A stretch of 19,935 bases of DNA from an uncultured Bacilli bacterium. GTDB lineage: Bacteria > Bacillota_I > Bacilli_A > RF39 > UBA660. The translations under genes were made by a program, and so were the position numbers. Location: the NCBI GenBank assembly GCA_944364005.1, contig CALVVW010000028.1, positions 1-19,935 on the forward strand, in the 5' to 3' direction. The first letter of the stretch is position 1. Each line of letters begins with the position of its first letter. The notes under the pieces are model-generated. The model was not told the origin of the DNA. It made no database searches and worked only from the letters and a program-made list of their open reading frames with translations. Positions 7,351-16,156 of this stretch are shown here, in pieces.

Positions 7351-8580
7351 ATGCAAAAATTAAAGAAGTTTATTTGTAATCATAAGTTTCTTCTTTTCCT
7401 TTTTTTCTTTTCTTTACTACTTCGAGTATTTATGGTATTGATGATTGATATACCAGTTAGTTCGGATTTCAAGAGAATCTATGATGCTTCTTTAGAATTT
7501 TTGTCTCATTCAGAAAATTATAAGTCTTCTCTTCCTGTTCTTACTTTTGGATATCAATTAGGTTATGTTTTTTATCAATCTATTTTGTTATCGATTGTGA
7601 ATAGTGTATTATTTTTAAAGATTATAAATTGCGTTATTAGTTCTTTTACTATCGTTTTTATTTATTTAATTAGTAAGGAATTATCTAATAAAAAAGCAGC
7701 AAGTATTATTAGTATTCTTTATTCTGTTTTTTTATTTCCACTATTTTTCCCTAGTTTATTATCTAATCAAATATTATCTATGTTATTAGTATTGATTGCG
7801 ATATATTTATGGATTAGTCAAAAAAGAATTACAGTATTTCGTTCTATTGTGATTGGAATATTACTTGTGATTGCACAAGTATTACGAAGAGATATTTTTA
7901 TTATTGTGGTTGCTTTTTTGCTTTATTTCGTATTTTTGATTATTAAGAAGAAGGAAAAAAAGAAGCTTTTTCTTAGTATGATGTGTATTGTTAGTACTTT
8001 TATTATCTTGTTATTTAGTACTTCCTATGTATTCAAAGTAACAGGTGTTTCTCCGAATGGATTAACAAATAAAAATCCAGCTTGGAGAGTGTTAGAAGGA
8101 TTATGTGTTTCTAGTAACGGGAGAATTCAAGAAGATGATTTTAAGTATTTAGGAAGTATAGAAAAAACTAAAAAAGAATTAAATAGAAGAATAGAGGAAG
8201 ACTATTTAGATTTTCCTAAGTTATTTTTAAATAAAATTAAAACTATCTGGTTTAGTTCTGATATAGGCTGGTCTTTCGATAATAGTAAAGAGGAAGAAGA
8301 AATACAATTTTATATTATGATAAATCAATTTTTTGTATATTTCTTTTTCTTGATGTCATTATTAAGTGTGATTACTATATTTAAAAAAATATATAAGAGT
8401 CCCCAAATCTTTATTAGTTTTATTTTAATTAGTTATTTTATCTATTACTTAATTGTTGAAGTTACGCCAAAATATGCTTATTCTTTGCAAATATTAGAAG
8501 CTGTTTTAGCAAGTATTACTTTAGGATATATTTTAGATAAAGAAAAGAAAGGAGTAGAGTATGGTAGCATTAGAAAATAA
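7351..8580 (+). CDS. Polytopic membrane protein, GT-C/PMT-like glycosyltransferase (GT39-related)
   Basis: The 409-aa protein has a basic N terminus and about nine or ten hydrophobic segments separated by short loops. A longer soluble stretch lies at about 225-320 before the last three segments. The first outer loop reads IDIPVSSDFKRIYDAS, with D33 and D39. Acidic residues at this position, directly after the first membrane helix, are the hallmark of GT-C enzymes (PMT, ArnT and PglB-like), which transfer sugars from lipid-linked donors outside the membrane. Length and layout fit the GT39/dolichyl-phosphate-mannose family of Bacillota. Donor and acceptor cannot be told; surface glycoprotein or wall polymer decoration is likely. 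Its end overlaps the addB start by 20 bases (8561-8580), so it shares a transcript with addB-addA without an obvious functional link. RBS AGGTGAT lies at 7341-7347. Confidence 0.72.
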   Translation: MQKLKKFICNHKFLLFLFFFSLLLRVFMVLMIDIPVSSDFKRIYDASLEFLSHSENYKSSLPVLTFGYQLGYVFYQSILLSIVNSVLFLKIINCVISSFTIVFIYLISKELSNKKAASIISILYSVFLFPLFFPSLLSNQILSMLLVLIAIYLWISQKRITVFRSIVIGILLVIAQVLRRDIFIIVVAFLLYFVFLIIKKKEKKKLFLSMMCIVSTFIILLFSTSYVFKVTGVSPNGLTNKNPAWRVLEGLCVSSNGRIQEDDFKYLGSIEKTKKELNRRIEEDYLDFPKLFLNKIKTIWFSSDIGWSFDNSKEEEEIQFYIMINQFFVYFFFLMSLLSVITIFKKIYKSPQIFISFILISYFIYYLIVEVTPKYAYSLQILEAVLASITLGYILDKEKKGVEYGSIRK

Positions 8581-10876
8581 TATGTTAATCATTTGCCCTA
8601 ATGAGGAGAAATTAAAGATATTAAATCAATTGGAAAAAGAAGAAAAGTTATATAATGTAAAGTTTATGACTAAGGAAGAGTATCTTGGTAATTATTTTTT
8701 TACATATCAAGATAGTGCTATTTTATATTTGATGAAAAAGTATCATTATAAAGTAGATGTGTGCCGTGTTTATTTAAGTTATCTTTATGTAATTGAAGAT
8801 GATAAAAAGTATCAAAATGAGAAATTAGTCTTTTTACAAGGATTAAAAAAAGAGTTAAAAGAACAAGGATTATTAGAATATCATCAACACTTTCGTGATT
8901 ATTTAAAAAATAAAAAAATAGTTGTGTTAAATTATCCTAATTTAGAGTTATATGAACGTATGGCATTAGGTGTTGCTGATGGAAAAGAAGAACCTTTCAA
9001 AGAGTTGGTTGTAACAGAATATAAAACTATGGAAGAGGAAGTAAATGGTGTAGCCTTAGAGATACTTCAACTTTTAAAGCAAGGTGTTGATATTCATAAG
9101 ATATATGTTACGAATGTATCACAGGATTATTTCTATACTATCGATAGAATCTTTTCTTATTACAAAATACCTATCAATTTATCAATGAAGTATCCTATTT
9201 ATGGATGTGATATTGTAAAAGAATATTTAAAGACGGGAGAAGTTGATTTAGAAAATAGTAATAGAATTACGAAAAAGTTAGTTTCTATTTTAAATTCTTT
9301 AGTAGAATTAGATGATGGAAGTAATGAATATCATGATTTATTAATATCTAATATTAAATCCGCAACCATTTCTAAAGAAGAATATCAGGATGCAGTTTGT
9401 GTAGGTAATTTTGTTAATCAAGAATTTTTTGATGATGAATATGTCTTTGTTTTAGGATTTAATCAAGATAATCTTCCAAAGTTAGAAAAAGATACACAAT
9501 ATATTTCTGATAAGGATAAAGAAGAAGTATTATTATATTCTGTTGATCAGAAAAATAAGCGTGCGAAACATGCTTTGATGGAGGTGCTTTCATCTATTCC
9601 TAATCTTTCTTTGTCTTATAAATTACAGACTCCTTTTCAAAGTATGTATCCATCTAGTATGATAGAGGAGTATCATATAAAAATAGTAGAGAAAAAAGAA
9701 GATAGCTATTCTTTTAGTAATCGCTATAATCAATTAAGACTAGGTGCTAAACTAGATACTTATTATAGATATCAAGAAATTACACCAATGTTAAAAGAAT
9801 TATATACTCATTACCAGATGCCATATCAAACCTATGACAATCGTTTTACAGGAATTTGTCATGATACTTATTTAGAACACTTACCTTATCCTTTAAAATT
9901 ATCTTATACTAGTATTAACTCTTATAATGAGTGTAAGTTTAAGTATTATTTAACTTATGTTTTAAAGTTAAATACTTTTACTGATAGTTTTGCAGCTTTT
10001 ATAGGGTCACTATATCATAGAATTTTACAGTTATATAAAAATACGAATTTTGATTTTGAACGAGAGTATCAAAAGTATTTAGAAAAAAGAGAATTATCAT
10101 TAAAAGAAAAAGTATTACTTGTCAGGTTAAAGACAGAGTTATTAGATCTTTTAGAGCAAGAAAAAAAACAAGACTTAATATTAGGATATCATGATGAATT
10201 ACATGAAAAAAAGGTAGAGATACCATTAAAAAAAGATATTGAAGTTGTTTTTACTGGTACCATAGATAAAATTATGTATTATAAAAAAATAGAAGATACA
10301 TATTTTGCGATTGTTGATTATAAATCAGGAACAGTAGATACAAGATTAGAAAAAATGAAATATGGATTGTCTATGCAATTACCTGTTTACTTATATTTAA
10401 TTAATTATTCTAAAGTGTTCGAAAATCCTATTTTTACTGGTATTTATTATCAAAATATTTTATTTAATTATCCATCTTATGATAAGAAGAATATAGAGGA
10501 TATTAAAAAGGATAGAATGAAATTACAAGGATATTCTACCGATGATTTAAGTGTTTTAGAACGATTTGATCCTACTTATGAAAATAGTGAAGTAATTAAG
10601 AGTATGAAATATACTGATAAGGGATTTTATCGGTATGCAAAAGTATTAAATGATAAAGAAGTTTATGATATTATTCACTATACTAAAGATGAAATTAAGA
10701 AAGATATGGATAGTATTTTAGCAGGAGATTTTACGATTAATCCCAAAATTTATGATGGTAAAAATCTTTCTTGTGAATTTTGTGAGTTTAAAGATATTTG
10801 TTATCATACTCAAAAGGATACGGTATATTTGGATAAAGTAGATGATTTATCTTTTCTAGAAAGTGAGGGATGCTGA
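8561..10876 (+). CDS. addB: Compact AddB/RexB-like subunit of the AddAB helicase-nuclease
   Basis: This 771-aa protein is the B subunit of the ATP-dependent exonuclease that processes double-strand breaks for recombination. The C-terminal half is a RecB-type nuclease with an iron-sulfur staple: C458 in YNECKFKYYL, then C738, C741 and C747 in CEFCEFKDIC. The catalytic core has VDYKSG (D586, K588) followed by the family motif QLPVYLYLI near 607-615. The N-terminal helicase-like half is weakly conserved and lacks a Walker A P-loop; the start (NNMLIICPNEEK) has no GxxGxGKT. Lack of an ATP site in the B subunit is known for streptococcal RexB, but AddB/RexB are usually over 1000 aa, so this form is unusually short. 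RBS AAAGGAG (8548-8554) supports ATG 8561 over ATG 8582. The TGA stop overlaps the addA start. Confidence 0.85.
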   Translation: MVALENNMLIICPNEEKLKILNQLEKEEKLYNVKFMTKEEYLGNYFFTYQDSAILYLMKKYHYKVDVCRVYLSYLYVIEDDKKYQNEKLVFLQGLKKELKEQGLLEYHQHFRDYLKNKKIVVLNYPNLELYERMALGVADGKEEPFKELVVTEYKTMEEEVNGVALEILQLLKQGVDIHKIYVTNVSQDYFYTIDRIFSYYKIPINLSMKYPIYGCDIVKEYLKTGEVDLENSNRITKKLVSILNSLVELDDGSNEYHDLLISNIKSATISKEEYQDAVCVGNFVNQEFFDDEYVFVLGFNQDNLPKLEKDTQYISDKDKEEVLLYSVDQKNKRAKHALMEVLSSIPNLSLSYKLQTPFQSMYPSSMIEEYHIKIVEKKEDSYSFSNRYNQLRLGAKLDTYYRYQEITPMLKELYTHYQMPYQTYDNRFTGICHDTYLEHLPYPLKLSYTSINSYNECKFKYYLTYVLKLNTFTDSFAAFIGSLYHRILQLYKNTNFDFEREYQKYLEKRELSLKEKVLLVRLKTELLDLLEQEKKQDLILGYHDELHEKKVEIPLKKDIEVVFTGTIDKIMYYKKIEDTYFAIVDYKSGTVDTRLEKMKYGLSMQLPVYLYLINYSKVFENPIFTGIYYQNILFNYPSYDKKNIEDIKKDRMKLQGYSTDDLSVLERFDPTYENSEVIKSMKYTDKGFYRYAKVLNDKEVYDIIHYTKDEIKKDMDSILAGDFTINPKIYDGKNLSCEFCEFKDICYHTQKDTVYLDKVDDLSFLESEGC
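10865..10869 (+). promoter_or_regulatory. Shine-Dalgarno deciding the addA start
   Basis: GAGGG (10865-10869) abuts ATG 10870 but sits 6 bases before ATG 10876, a normal spacing. It therefore points to 10876 as the true addA start, sharing a base with the addB stop in TGATG. Confidence 0.6.
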
Positions 10877-13800
10877 TGCCATCTTGGACACCGGAGCAAC
10901 AACTGGCTATTGATAGTGAAGGAAAAAATATTATTGTGTCTGCAGGAGCTGGTTCTGGTAAGACTGCTGTTTTGACAGAAAGAGTTATTAGAAAATTAAA
11001 AAGTGGTGTGCATATTAATGAATTATTAGTATTAACATTTACGAATGCTGCAGCGGCAGAGATGAAAGAGAGAATCCGAAAAGCGATTAGAAAAACACCA
11101 GGATTAGAAGAAGAAGCCAATCGTATTGATGGTGCTTATATTACGACTTTTGATTCTTTTGCTTTATCGATTGTTAAAAAATATCATACAGTAATTAATT
11201 GTACCAGTAATATTCAAATTACAGATGATGTTGTTATTAATATTAAAAAACAAGAATTATTAGATGAAATTTTAGATGAGAAATATTTATTACAAGACAA
11301 GAGATTTACGTCTTTAATTCATAATTTTTGTTATAAAGACGATAAAGAATTAAAGAAGGGATTATTAGATATCTATCAAAAAATAGAGTTAAAGTATGAT
11401 AAAGAACATTTTTTAGAGACATATTTAGATTGCTATACCAAGTCCTGGGATGGTGTTGTTCATGAATATTTAGAAAGTATTCATAAAAAAATGAATGAGA
11501 TGAAAGAAATTCTTCAAGAGATGTCAAGTTACTTTGATGGTAAGTATATGACAAAGGTAGAAGACTATCTATATTCTTTTTTAACTAAGAAGACTTATGA
11601 AGAACAAAAACAAGCACTAGATCAATTAGAACGGTTTCCAACACTTCCTAAGAATTCTGATGAAGTAGGTAAGTCCTTAAAGAAGCAACTTGTAGAAGTA
11701 TTAGATGAAGTAAAAGAGGAGATGATTTATTCTTCTATAGAAGAGATGAAAAAGGAATTAGAAAGTACGGTTTCTAATCAAGAAGAGATGATTTCTATTA
11801 TCAAAGAATTAGATAAAAGACTTTCTAGTTATAAAGAAAAAGAGGAAATTTATAATTTTACAGATATTTCTAGACTGGCGATTAGTATTGTTATGAATCA
11901 TCCGGAGATTCGGGAAGAATTAACTCATAGTTTTCATGAGATTATGGTAGATGAGTATCAAGATACTTCGGATACGCAAGAGACTTTTATTGGATTGATT
12001 GCTAATAATAATGTATATATGGTTGGAGATATTAAACAGTCTATTTATCGTTTTCGTAATGCTAATCCTTATTTATTTAAAGAAAAATATGATACTTACC
12101 GAGATACAGATCAAGGAATTAAGATCGATTTAGTTAAAAACTTTAGATCAAGAAGAGAAGTACTAGAAGATATTAATTTGTTATTTAATCAATTTATGGA
12201 TGATGAAATAGGTGGTGCTGATTATCAAGCATCTCATCAAATGGTATTTGGAAATAAGGCTTATGAGACGGATGGAAAGACTCCAGATAATCATCATATG
12301 GAGTTATTAACTTATCAGTATGATAAGACGATTCCTATTACGAAAGATGAACAAGAAGCTTTTATTATCGGAGAAGATATTAAAGAAAAAGTAAAGAATA
12401 AATATCAAGTGTTTGATAAAGATACAGGAGTTATTAGAGATATTTCTTATAGTGATTTTGTTATTTTGTTAGATAAAAGTAAGAATTTTGAGTTATATAA
12501 AAAAATATTTGAATATTTGGGAATACCTCTTTCTATTTTAAAAGAAGAATCCCTTAGTAAAGATAATGATATTTTAGTATTAAAGCATTTATTAAATTTG
12601 ATTGTTAGAATTTTAAAAAAAGATAATTTTGATAGCTTAAAATATAGTTTTGTAGCCGTTGCTAGAAGTTATTTATTTGAACTTACTGATGAAGAAATCT
12701 ATGATGCTTTAGTAAATAATAAAATACAGGAGACTGGATTATATCAGGTTTGTGAAGAGTTAAGTAAAAAGGTTAGAGAAATGTCTGCTAGTGAGTTTTT
12801 CTTAACGGTTATGAAAGAAGTAGATTATGAAGGTAAATTATTAAAAATTGGTAATGTTACTTCTTTTCAAGTTCGCTTAGAGTATGTATATAATTTGATT
12901 GGTAATTTAGAGGCTACTGGTTATACTATTGAGGATATTATTACACATTTGGATGCTATTTTTGATACTGGTCAGGATTTAAAATTTAATGTAAATACAG
13001 ATAGCAGTAATAGTTGCAAAATCATGACCATTCATAAATCTAAGGGATTAGAGTTTCCTATTTGTTATTTTGCAGGATTTGCTTCTAAGTTTAATTTACG
13101 TGATTTAAAAGAGAGAATATTATTTGATAATACGTATGGTATTGTGTTACCTATGGTTACTGATTTTTATAAAGATACGATTTTAAAAACTTTGGTAAAA
13201 GAAAAAGCAAAACAAGAAGAAGTATCAGAAAAAATAAGATTATTCTATGTTGCTTTAACTAGGGCAAAAGAAAAGATGATTATGGTAGTAGAAGAAATAG
13301 AAGAGGAGACGGAAAGTAATGGCCTAGTAAGTAGTGCTATACGTAGTAAGTATAATTCTTTCTTATCCATTATTAAAAGTATTTATTCTTCTCTTTTACC
13401 ATATGAAAGAAAAGTAAGTGTTACTCCATCGAAAGATTATTTATTATCTAAAAATAATACGAATGAAAGTGAATTAAAATTATCTACGGATACGTTAACA
13501 GTAGAGGAGTTAGAACTAGAGGCTATTCCTGTAGAACATACTAGATACTCTAAAGATATTCTTCATTTAGAGACAAAAGAAGAAAAAGAAAAGATGGAGT
13601 TTGGTATTAGAGTACACCAAGTATTAGAACAACTAGATTTTAAACATCCTAATTTAGAAGGATTATCAGGAAGAATCAAAGAAAAAATAGAAGCTTTCTT
13701 AAAAAGTCCTTTAGTAATAGAAAATATCAACAGTACTTTTTATCCAGAATATGAATTTATAGATAGAGAAGAAAATACTCATGGAATTATGGATTTAGTT

Positions 13801-13980
13801 ATTGAGCATGGAAATAAAATGATTATAGTTGACTATAAATTAAAAAATATTGATGACTCTAATTATGATAAACAATTAAATGGTTACCGAGAATTCTTAA
13901 AAAAGAAAACAAAAAAAGAAGTAGAGTGTTACCTATACTCAATCATAGATGAAGAATATCGCAAAGTAAAAGAACAGTAG
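10876..13980 (+). CDS. addA: AddA subunit of the AddAB helicase-nuclease
   Basis: The 1034-aa product is a UvrD/RecB-type superfamily 1 helicase with a C-terminal nuclease, the motor subunit of the AddAB break-processing enzyme. Helicase motifs appear in order: SAGAGSGKT (K29), LTFTNAAAAEMKERI, TFDSFA, MVDEYQDT (D359, E360), VGDIKQSIYRFR, NFRSRRE, MTIHKSKGLEFP and LFYVALTRAKEKM (from about 789). The nuclease has the EFGIRVHQVLE segment, GIMDLVIE and IVDYK (D986, K988). AddA is usually near 1200 aa; this copy is shorter but keeps every motif, so it should be active. I chose ATG 10876 rather than 10870 because of RBS spacing. It overlaps addB by one base and ends inside a two-way terminator. 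Confidence 0.96.
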   Translation: MPSWTPEQQLAIDSEGKNIIVSAGAGSGKTAVLTERVIRKLKSGVHINELLVLTFTNAAAAEMKERIRKAIRKTPGLEEEANRIDGAYITTFDSFALSIVKKYHTVINCTSNIQITDDVVINIKKQELLDEILDEKYLLQDKRFTSLIHNFCYKDDKELKKGLLDIYQKIELKYDKEHFLETYLDCYTKSWDGVVHEYLESIHKKMNEMKEILQEMSSYFDGKYMTKVEDYLYSFLTKKTYEEQKQALDQLERFPTLPKNSDEVGKSLKKQLVEVLDEVKEEMIYSSIEEMKKELESTVSNQEEMISIIKELDKRLSSYKEKEEIYNFTDISRLAISIVMNHPEIREELTHSFHEIMVDEYQDTSDTQETFIGLIANNNVYMVGDIKQSIYRFRNANPYLFKEKYDTYRDTDQGIKIDLVKNFRSRREVLEDINLLFNQFMDDEIGGADYQASHQMVFGNKAYETDGKTPDNHHMELLTYQYDKTIPITKDEQEAFIIGEDIKEKVKNKYQVFDKDTGVIRDISYSDFVILLDKSKNFELYKKIFEYLGIPLSILKEESLSKDNDILVLKHLLNLIVRILKKDNFDSLKYSFVAVARSYLFELTDEEIYDALVNNKIQETGLYQVCEELSKKVREMSASEFFLTVMKEVDYEGKLLKIGNVTSFQVRLEYVYNLIGNLEATGYTIEDIITHLDAIFDTGQDLKFNVNTDSSNSCKIMTIHKSKGLEFPICYFAGFASKFNLRDLKERILFDNTYGIVLPMVTDFYKDTILKTLVKEKAKQEEVSEKIRLFYVALTRAKEKMIMVVEEIEEETESNGLVSSAIRSKYNSFLSIIKSIYSSLLPYERKVSVTPSKDYLLSKNNTNESELKLSTDTLTVEELELEAIPVEHTRYSKDILHLETKEEKEKMEFGIRVHQVLEQLDFKHPNLEGLSGRIKEKIEAFLKSPLVIENINSTFYPEYEFIDREENTHGIMDLVIEHGNKMIIVDYKLKNIDDSNYDKQLNGYREFLKKKTKKEVECYLYSIIDEEYRKVKEQ

Positions 13981-13997
13981 TGAATTACTGTTCTTTT
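13968..13997. terminator. Bidirectional terminator between addA and the pyrH operon
   Basis: AAAAGAACAGTA (13968-13979) pairs with TACTGTTCTTTT (13986-13997) around a 6-base loop, a 12-bp perfect stem. The arms supply T-rich ends on both strands. Both convergent genes stop inside it (addA TAG 13978-13980; opposite gene TAA 13987-13985), so one hairpin serves both transcripts. Confidence 0.85.
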
Positions 13998-14611
13998 CTT
14001 AATACTTTGGCTTTTTCTACTGGTGTTCCGAATTCTAATGATTTTGTTTGACCATCTTCTACGGTATAATTAGTACATTTTACGGTTTCGGTATTGGCAT
14101 ATAGGACATAATAATAAATATCATCTTGAACAGTCTCAAATCCTATTGACTCATATCCATCATAGTCTTGAGGATTAGCACAAGCATCATAATTATCTTC
14201 AGGAACTATCAAAACATGTTGATATGGTAAAAATTCTCCTTCCTTTGTAGAAAAATCTTTATCTTGAACTACTTCTCCAAAATTTTCTACACCATTTGTG
14301 ACTACTTCCTCAGTATTAGAAAATAAAATACAAGGACCATCCTCAAAATAGCTACTATATACAACACTAACTGGTTTATAGGCAAGATGACCATCAATTT
14401 GTATTACTTGATCATCATCCAAATAAAGAGGAACATGAATTGTTTGTTCAAAAGGATCAAATTCATGTTCTGTTAACATTTTAATCATTTGCTCTCTTTC
14501 TTCAATCATTTCATCGGTTTTATGAATATTATAAATATTCATTGCAAGGGCAATAGTACAAAGAGTTGGTGCAATATATCCATTCTTATCAAAAAATTCT
14601 TTAATTTTCAT
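13985..14611 (-). CDS. Membrane-anchored protein of unknown function, last gene of the pyrH operon
   Basis: I do not recognise this 208-aa protein. A basic start (MKIKEFFDKNG) leads into one moderately hydrophobic segment at about 12-27 (IAPTLCTIALAMNIYN), then a charged helix (30-47) and a mainly strand-rich, acidic domain (about 50-190) with many Y, D and V residues. An EFDPF motif near residue 50 recurs in the gene upstream (DFDPF). The protein is probably membrane-bound with the acidic domain on one side; topology is not clear. The start ATG (14611-14609) lies behind CGGAGTG, 6-7 bases away, within the end of the preceding gene (11-bp overlap), so the two are translationally coupled. Confidence 0.7.
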   Translation of the reverse strand: MKIKEFFDKNGYIAPTLCTIALAMNIYNIHKTDEMIEEREQMIKMLTEHEFDPFEQTIHVPLYLDDDQVIQIDGHLAYKPVSVVYSSYFEDGPCILFSNTEEVVTNGVENFGEVVQDKDFSTKEGEFLPYQHVLIVPEDNYDACANPQDYDGYESIGFETVQDDIYYYVLYANTETVKCTNYTVEDGQTKSLEFGTPVEKAKVLRKEQ

Positions 14612-15326
14612 TCATTTCACTCCGTTTCATATGTTTTTTTTCTTTTGTATTTTGTGAATAAGAAGCAACGAGTTGTCTTCGCATCCATTCTATTGGAACA
14701 AACTCTCCTAAACTTAAATCTTGATCAGAAATAAGTTGATGGTATTGCTTTAGTATATCATTTTGATTGTCAATTTCACTAATATCTTTTGCAAAAACGT
14801 CAGTATATATTTGAGCAATGTCTTGAAATTCATCTTCTCCTAATATCTGTCTAAAATATTCAATTTGAACACTTTCAGCAGGGAATTCATTTAATATAAC
14901 AATTGCTTCTTCACCTGTTTTTTTCATGGCAATATAATAAGTATGTTCAAAATAGAAACTCTCATCTTTACTTTTTTCTATAAATTCCTCTTCCATATAC
15001 CATTTTGGTGTTTGATGATAACATTCAGTAAATGGTTTAACATGTGCTAAAACAATCCCTAATTTATTTGCATCATGTAATGTATAAGAAAGTTCATTTT
15101 GATATCTAGAATTGTATTGATCAATATAGTACTCTTGGCCATTTTTTATTTCTTTTTTTAATAAAGTAATTGTTCCAAAAGTAACTGCTGAAAAAGGGTC
15201 AATATTTGCAAAAGGGTCAAAATCAACATCTCTTAAATAGCGATGCCTTTTAGGATTTTCTAAATATTCTGGAGTTGCCAGAATAACACCTAAATAATAG
15301 TCATGAATATTTAATGCTTTTTTCAT
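14601..15326 (-). CDS. Cytoplasmic protein of unknown function in the pyrH operon
   Basis: The 241-aa product has no signal peptide or membrane segment and no motif I can name. It starts MKKALNIHDYYLGVILATPEYL, mixes strands and helices in the first 150 residues, and ends in an acidic-helical part with a basic tail (KEKKHMKRSE). The sequence DFDPFANIDPFSAV near 34-47 holds two DPF motifs, one of them shared with the next gene's EFDPF. The N-terminal half (GTITLLKKEIKNGQEYYIDQY, followed by conserved-looking aromatic residues) suggests a small alpha/beta domain. RBS AAGAGG lies 7 bases before ATG 15326-15324, and only 19 bases separate it from the pyrH stop, so it is co-transcribed with pyrH. 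Function unknown. Confidence 0.7.
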   Translation of the reverse strand: MKKALNIHDYYLGVILATPEYLENPKRHRYLRDVDFDPFANIDPFSAVTFGTITLLKKEIKNGQEYYIDQYNSRYQNELSYTLHDANKLGIVLAHVKPFTECYHQTPKWYMEEEFIEKSKDESFYFEHTYYIAMKKTGEEAIVILNEFPAESVQIEYFRQILGEDEFQDIAQIYTDVFAKDISEIDNQNDILKQYHQLISDQDLSLGEFVPIEWMRRQLVASYSQNTKEKKHMKRSEMNEN

Positions 15327-15345
15327 ATTTGTGCCTCTTAACTAA

Positions 15346-16044
15346 CTATGATACTACAGAACCAATGTTTTCTCCAAGTAAAAGTTTTTTCAAGTTTCCT
15401 TTGGTATGAATATCAAATACTATGATAGGAATTTCTTCTTCCATGCATAAACTGATAGCAGTTGAGTCCATAACTTTTAATTTTTTATTTAAAACATCTA
15501 AGTAACTGGTGTGAGGAATAAATGTTGCGTCTTCGAATTTTTTAGGGTCTTTATCGTATATTCCATCTACATTCGTTGCTTTTATTAAAGCATCTGCTTT
15601 GATTTCTGCTGCTCTTAGAGCTGCTGCGGTATCGGTTGAGAAGAATGGACTACCTGTTCCACAACCAAAGATAGTAATTCTACCTTTTTCTAAATGACGG
15701 ATAGCACGGTCTTTGATATAGAATTCAGCAACTTGTCGCATTTCTATTCCCGTTTGTACACGTACTTCTTGTCCTATTTGTTTAAAAGCATCTCCTAGAG
15801 CTAGGGCATTCATAGTTGTTGCTAGCATTCCGATATAGTCACTAGTGGCACGGTCCATGTATGTATTTAATTTACCACGCCAGAAGTTTCCACCACCAAC
15901 AACAATAGCAATTTCTATCCCAAGTTCGGCACATTCTTTGATTTCTGTTGCAAATTGAAGTACTTCATCAAAGTCAATTCCATTCTTTTTAGTTCCTGCT
16001 AATGCTTCTCCACTAAATTTTAATAATACGCGTTTATATTTCAA
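15346..16044 (-). CDS. pyrH: UMP kinase (uridylate kinase)
   Basis: This protein phosphorylates UMP to UDP in pyrimidine nucleotide synthesis, as a cytoplasmic hexamer of the amino-acid-kinase fold. With start TTG 16044 it is 232 aa and begins MKYKRVLLKFSGEALAG, matching the family. Seen motifs: VVGGGNFWRG (about 48-57), SDYIGMLATTMNALAL (68-83), and GCGTGSPFFSTDTAAALRAAEI (127-148), the UMP and ATP site. The strong AAAGGAG (16060-16054) abuts ATG 16053, so that ATG is unlikely; TTG 16047 (spacing 6) or 16044 (spacing 9) are the plausible starts. Elsewhere pyrH is usually followed by frr and preceded by tsf; here two unknown genes follow instead. It is divergent from the 16157 gene. Confidence 0.96.
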   Translation of the reverse strand: MKYKRVLLKFSGEALAGTKKNGIDFDEVLQFATEIKECAELGIEIAIVVGGGNFWRGKLNTYMDRATSDYIGMLATTMNALALGDAFKQIGQEVRVQTGIEMRQVAEFYIKDRAIRHLEKGRITIFGCGTGSPFFSTDTAAALRAAEIKADALIKATNVDGIYDKDPKKFEDATFIPHTSYLDVLNKKLKVMDSTAISLCMEEEIPIIVFDIHTKGNLKKLLLGENIGSVVS

Positions 16045-16076
16045 CAAAATCATCTCCTTTTTTATTAGTGTACCAT

Positions 16077-16106
16077 ACAATAGCAAAAAAATATAAAGAA
16101 TTGCAA
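16077..16106 (-). promoter_or_regulatory. Possible pyrH promoter sharing the -35 with the divergent gene
   Basis: Read on the - strand, TTGCAA (16106-16101) is followed by an 18-bp spacer and TATTGT (16082-16077), a weak -10. Transcription would start near 16071, ahead of the AAAGGAG of pyrH. TTGCAA is its own reverse complement, so the same six bases can serve both directions. Confidence 0.4.
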
Positions 16107-16129
16107 AAATGTTATTAATATGTTATAAT
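16101..16129 (+). promoter_or_regulatory. Strong extended -10 promoter of the RelE-like gene cluster
   Basis: TTGCAA (16101-16106), a 17-bp spacer and a perfect TATAAT (16124-16129) preceded by TGT, an extended -10 (TGnTATAAT). The start falls near 16136, leaving a leader of about 20 bases with AAAGGGG (16141-16147) before ATG 16157. Confidence 0.82.
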
Positions 16130-16156
16130 AAGTGGCGCTAAAAGGGGATGGTTTTC

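Noticed and set aside
10788..11120. Open frame on the - strand across the addB-addA junction
   Set aside because: Covers the Fe-S cysteines of AddB and the P-loop of AddA on the sense strand; no RBS.
11306..11554. 82-codon open frame on the - strand inside addA
   Set aside because: Antisense shadow without start signal inside a well-defined gene.
14489..14734. 81-codon open frame on the + strand over the two unknown - strand genes
   Set aside because: The - strand frames are longer, have proper RBSs and overlap in the coupled way expected of an operon; the + frame has none.
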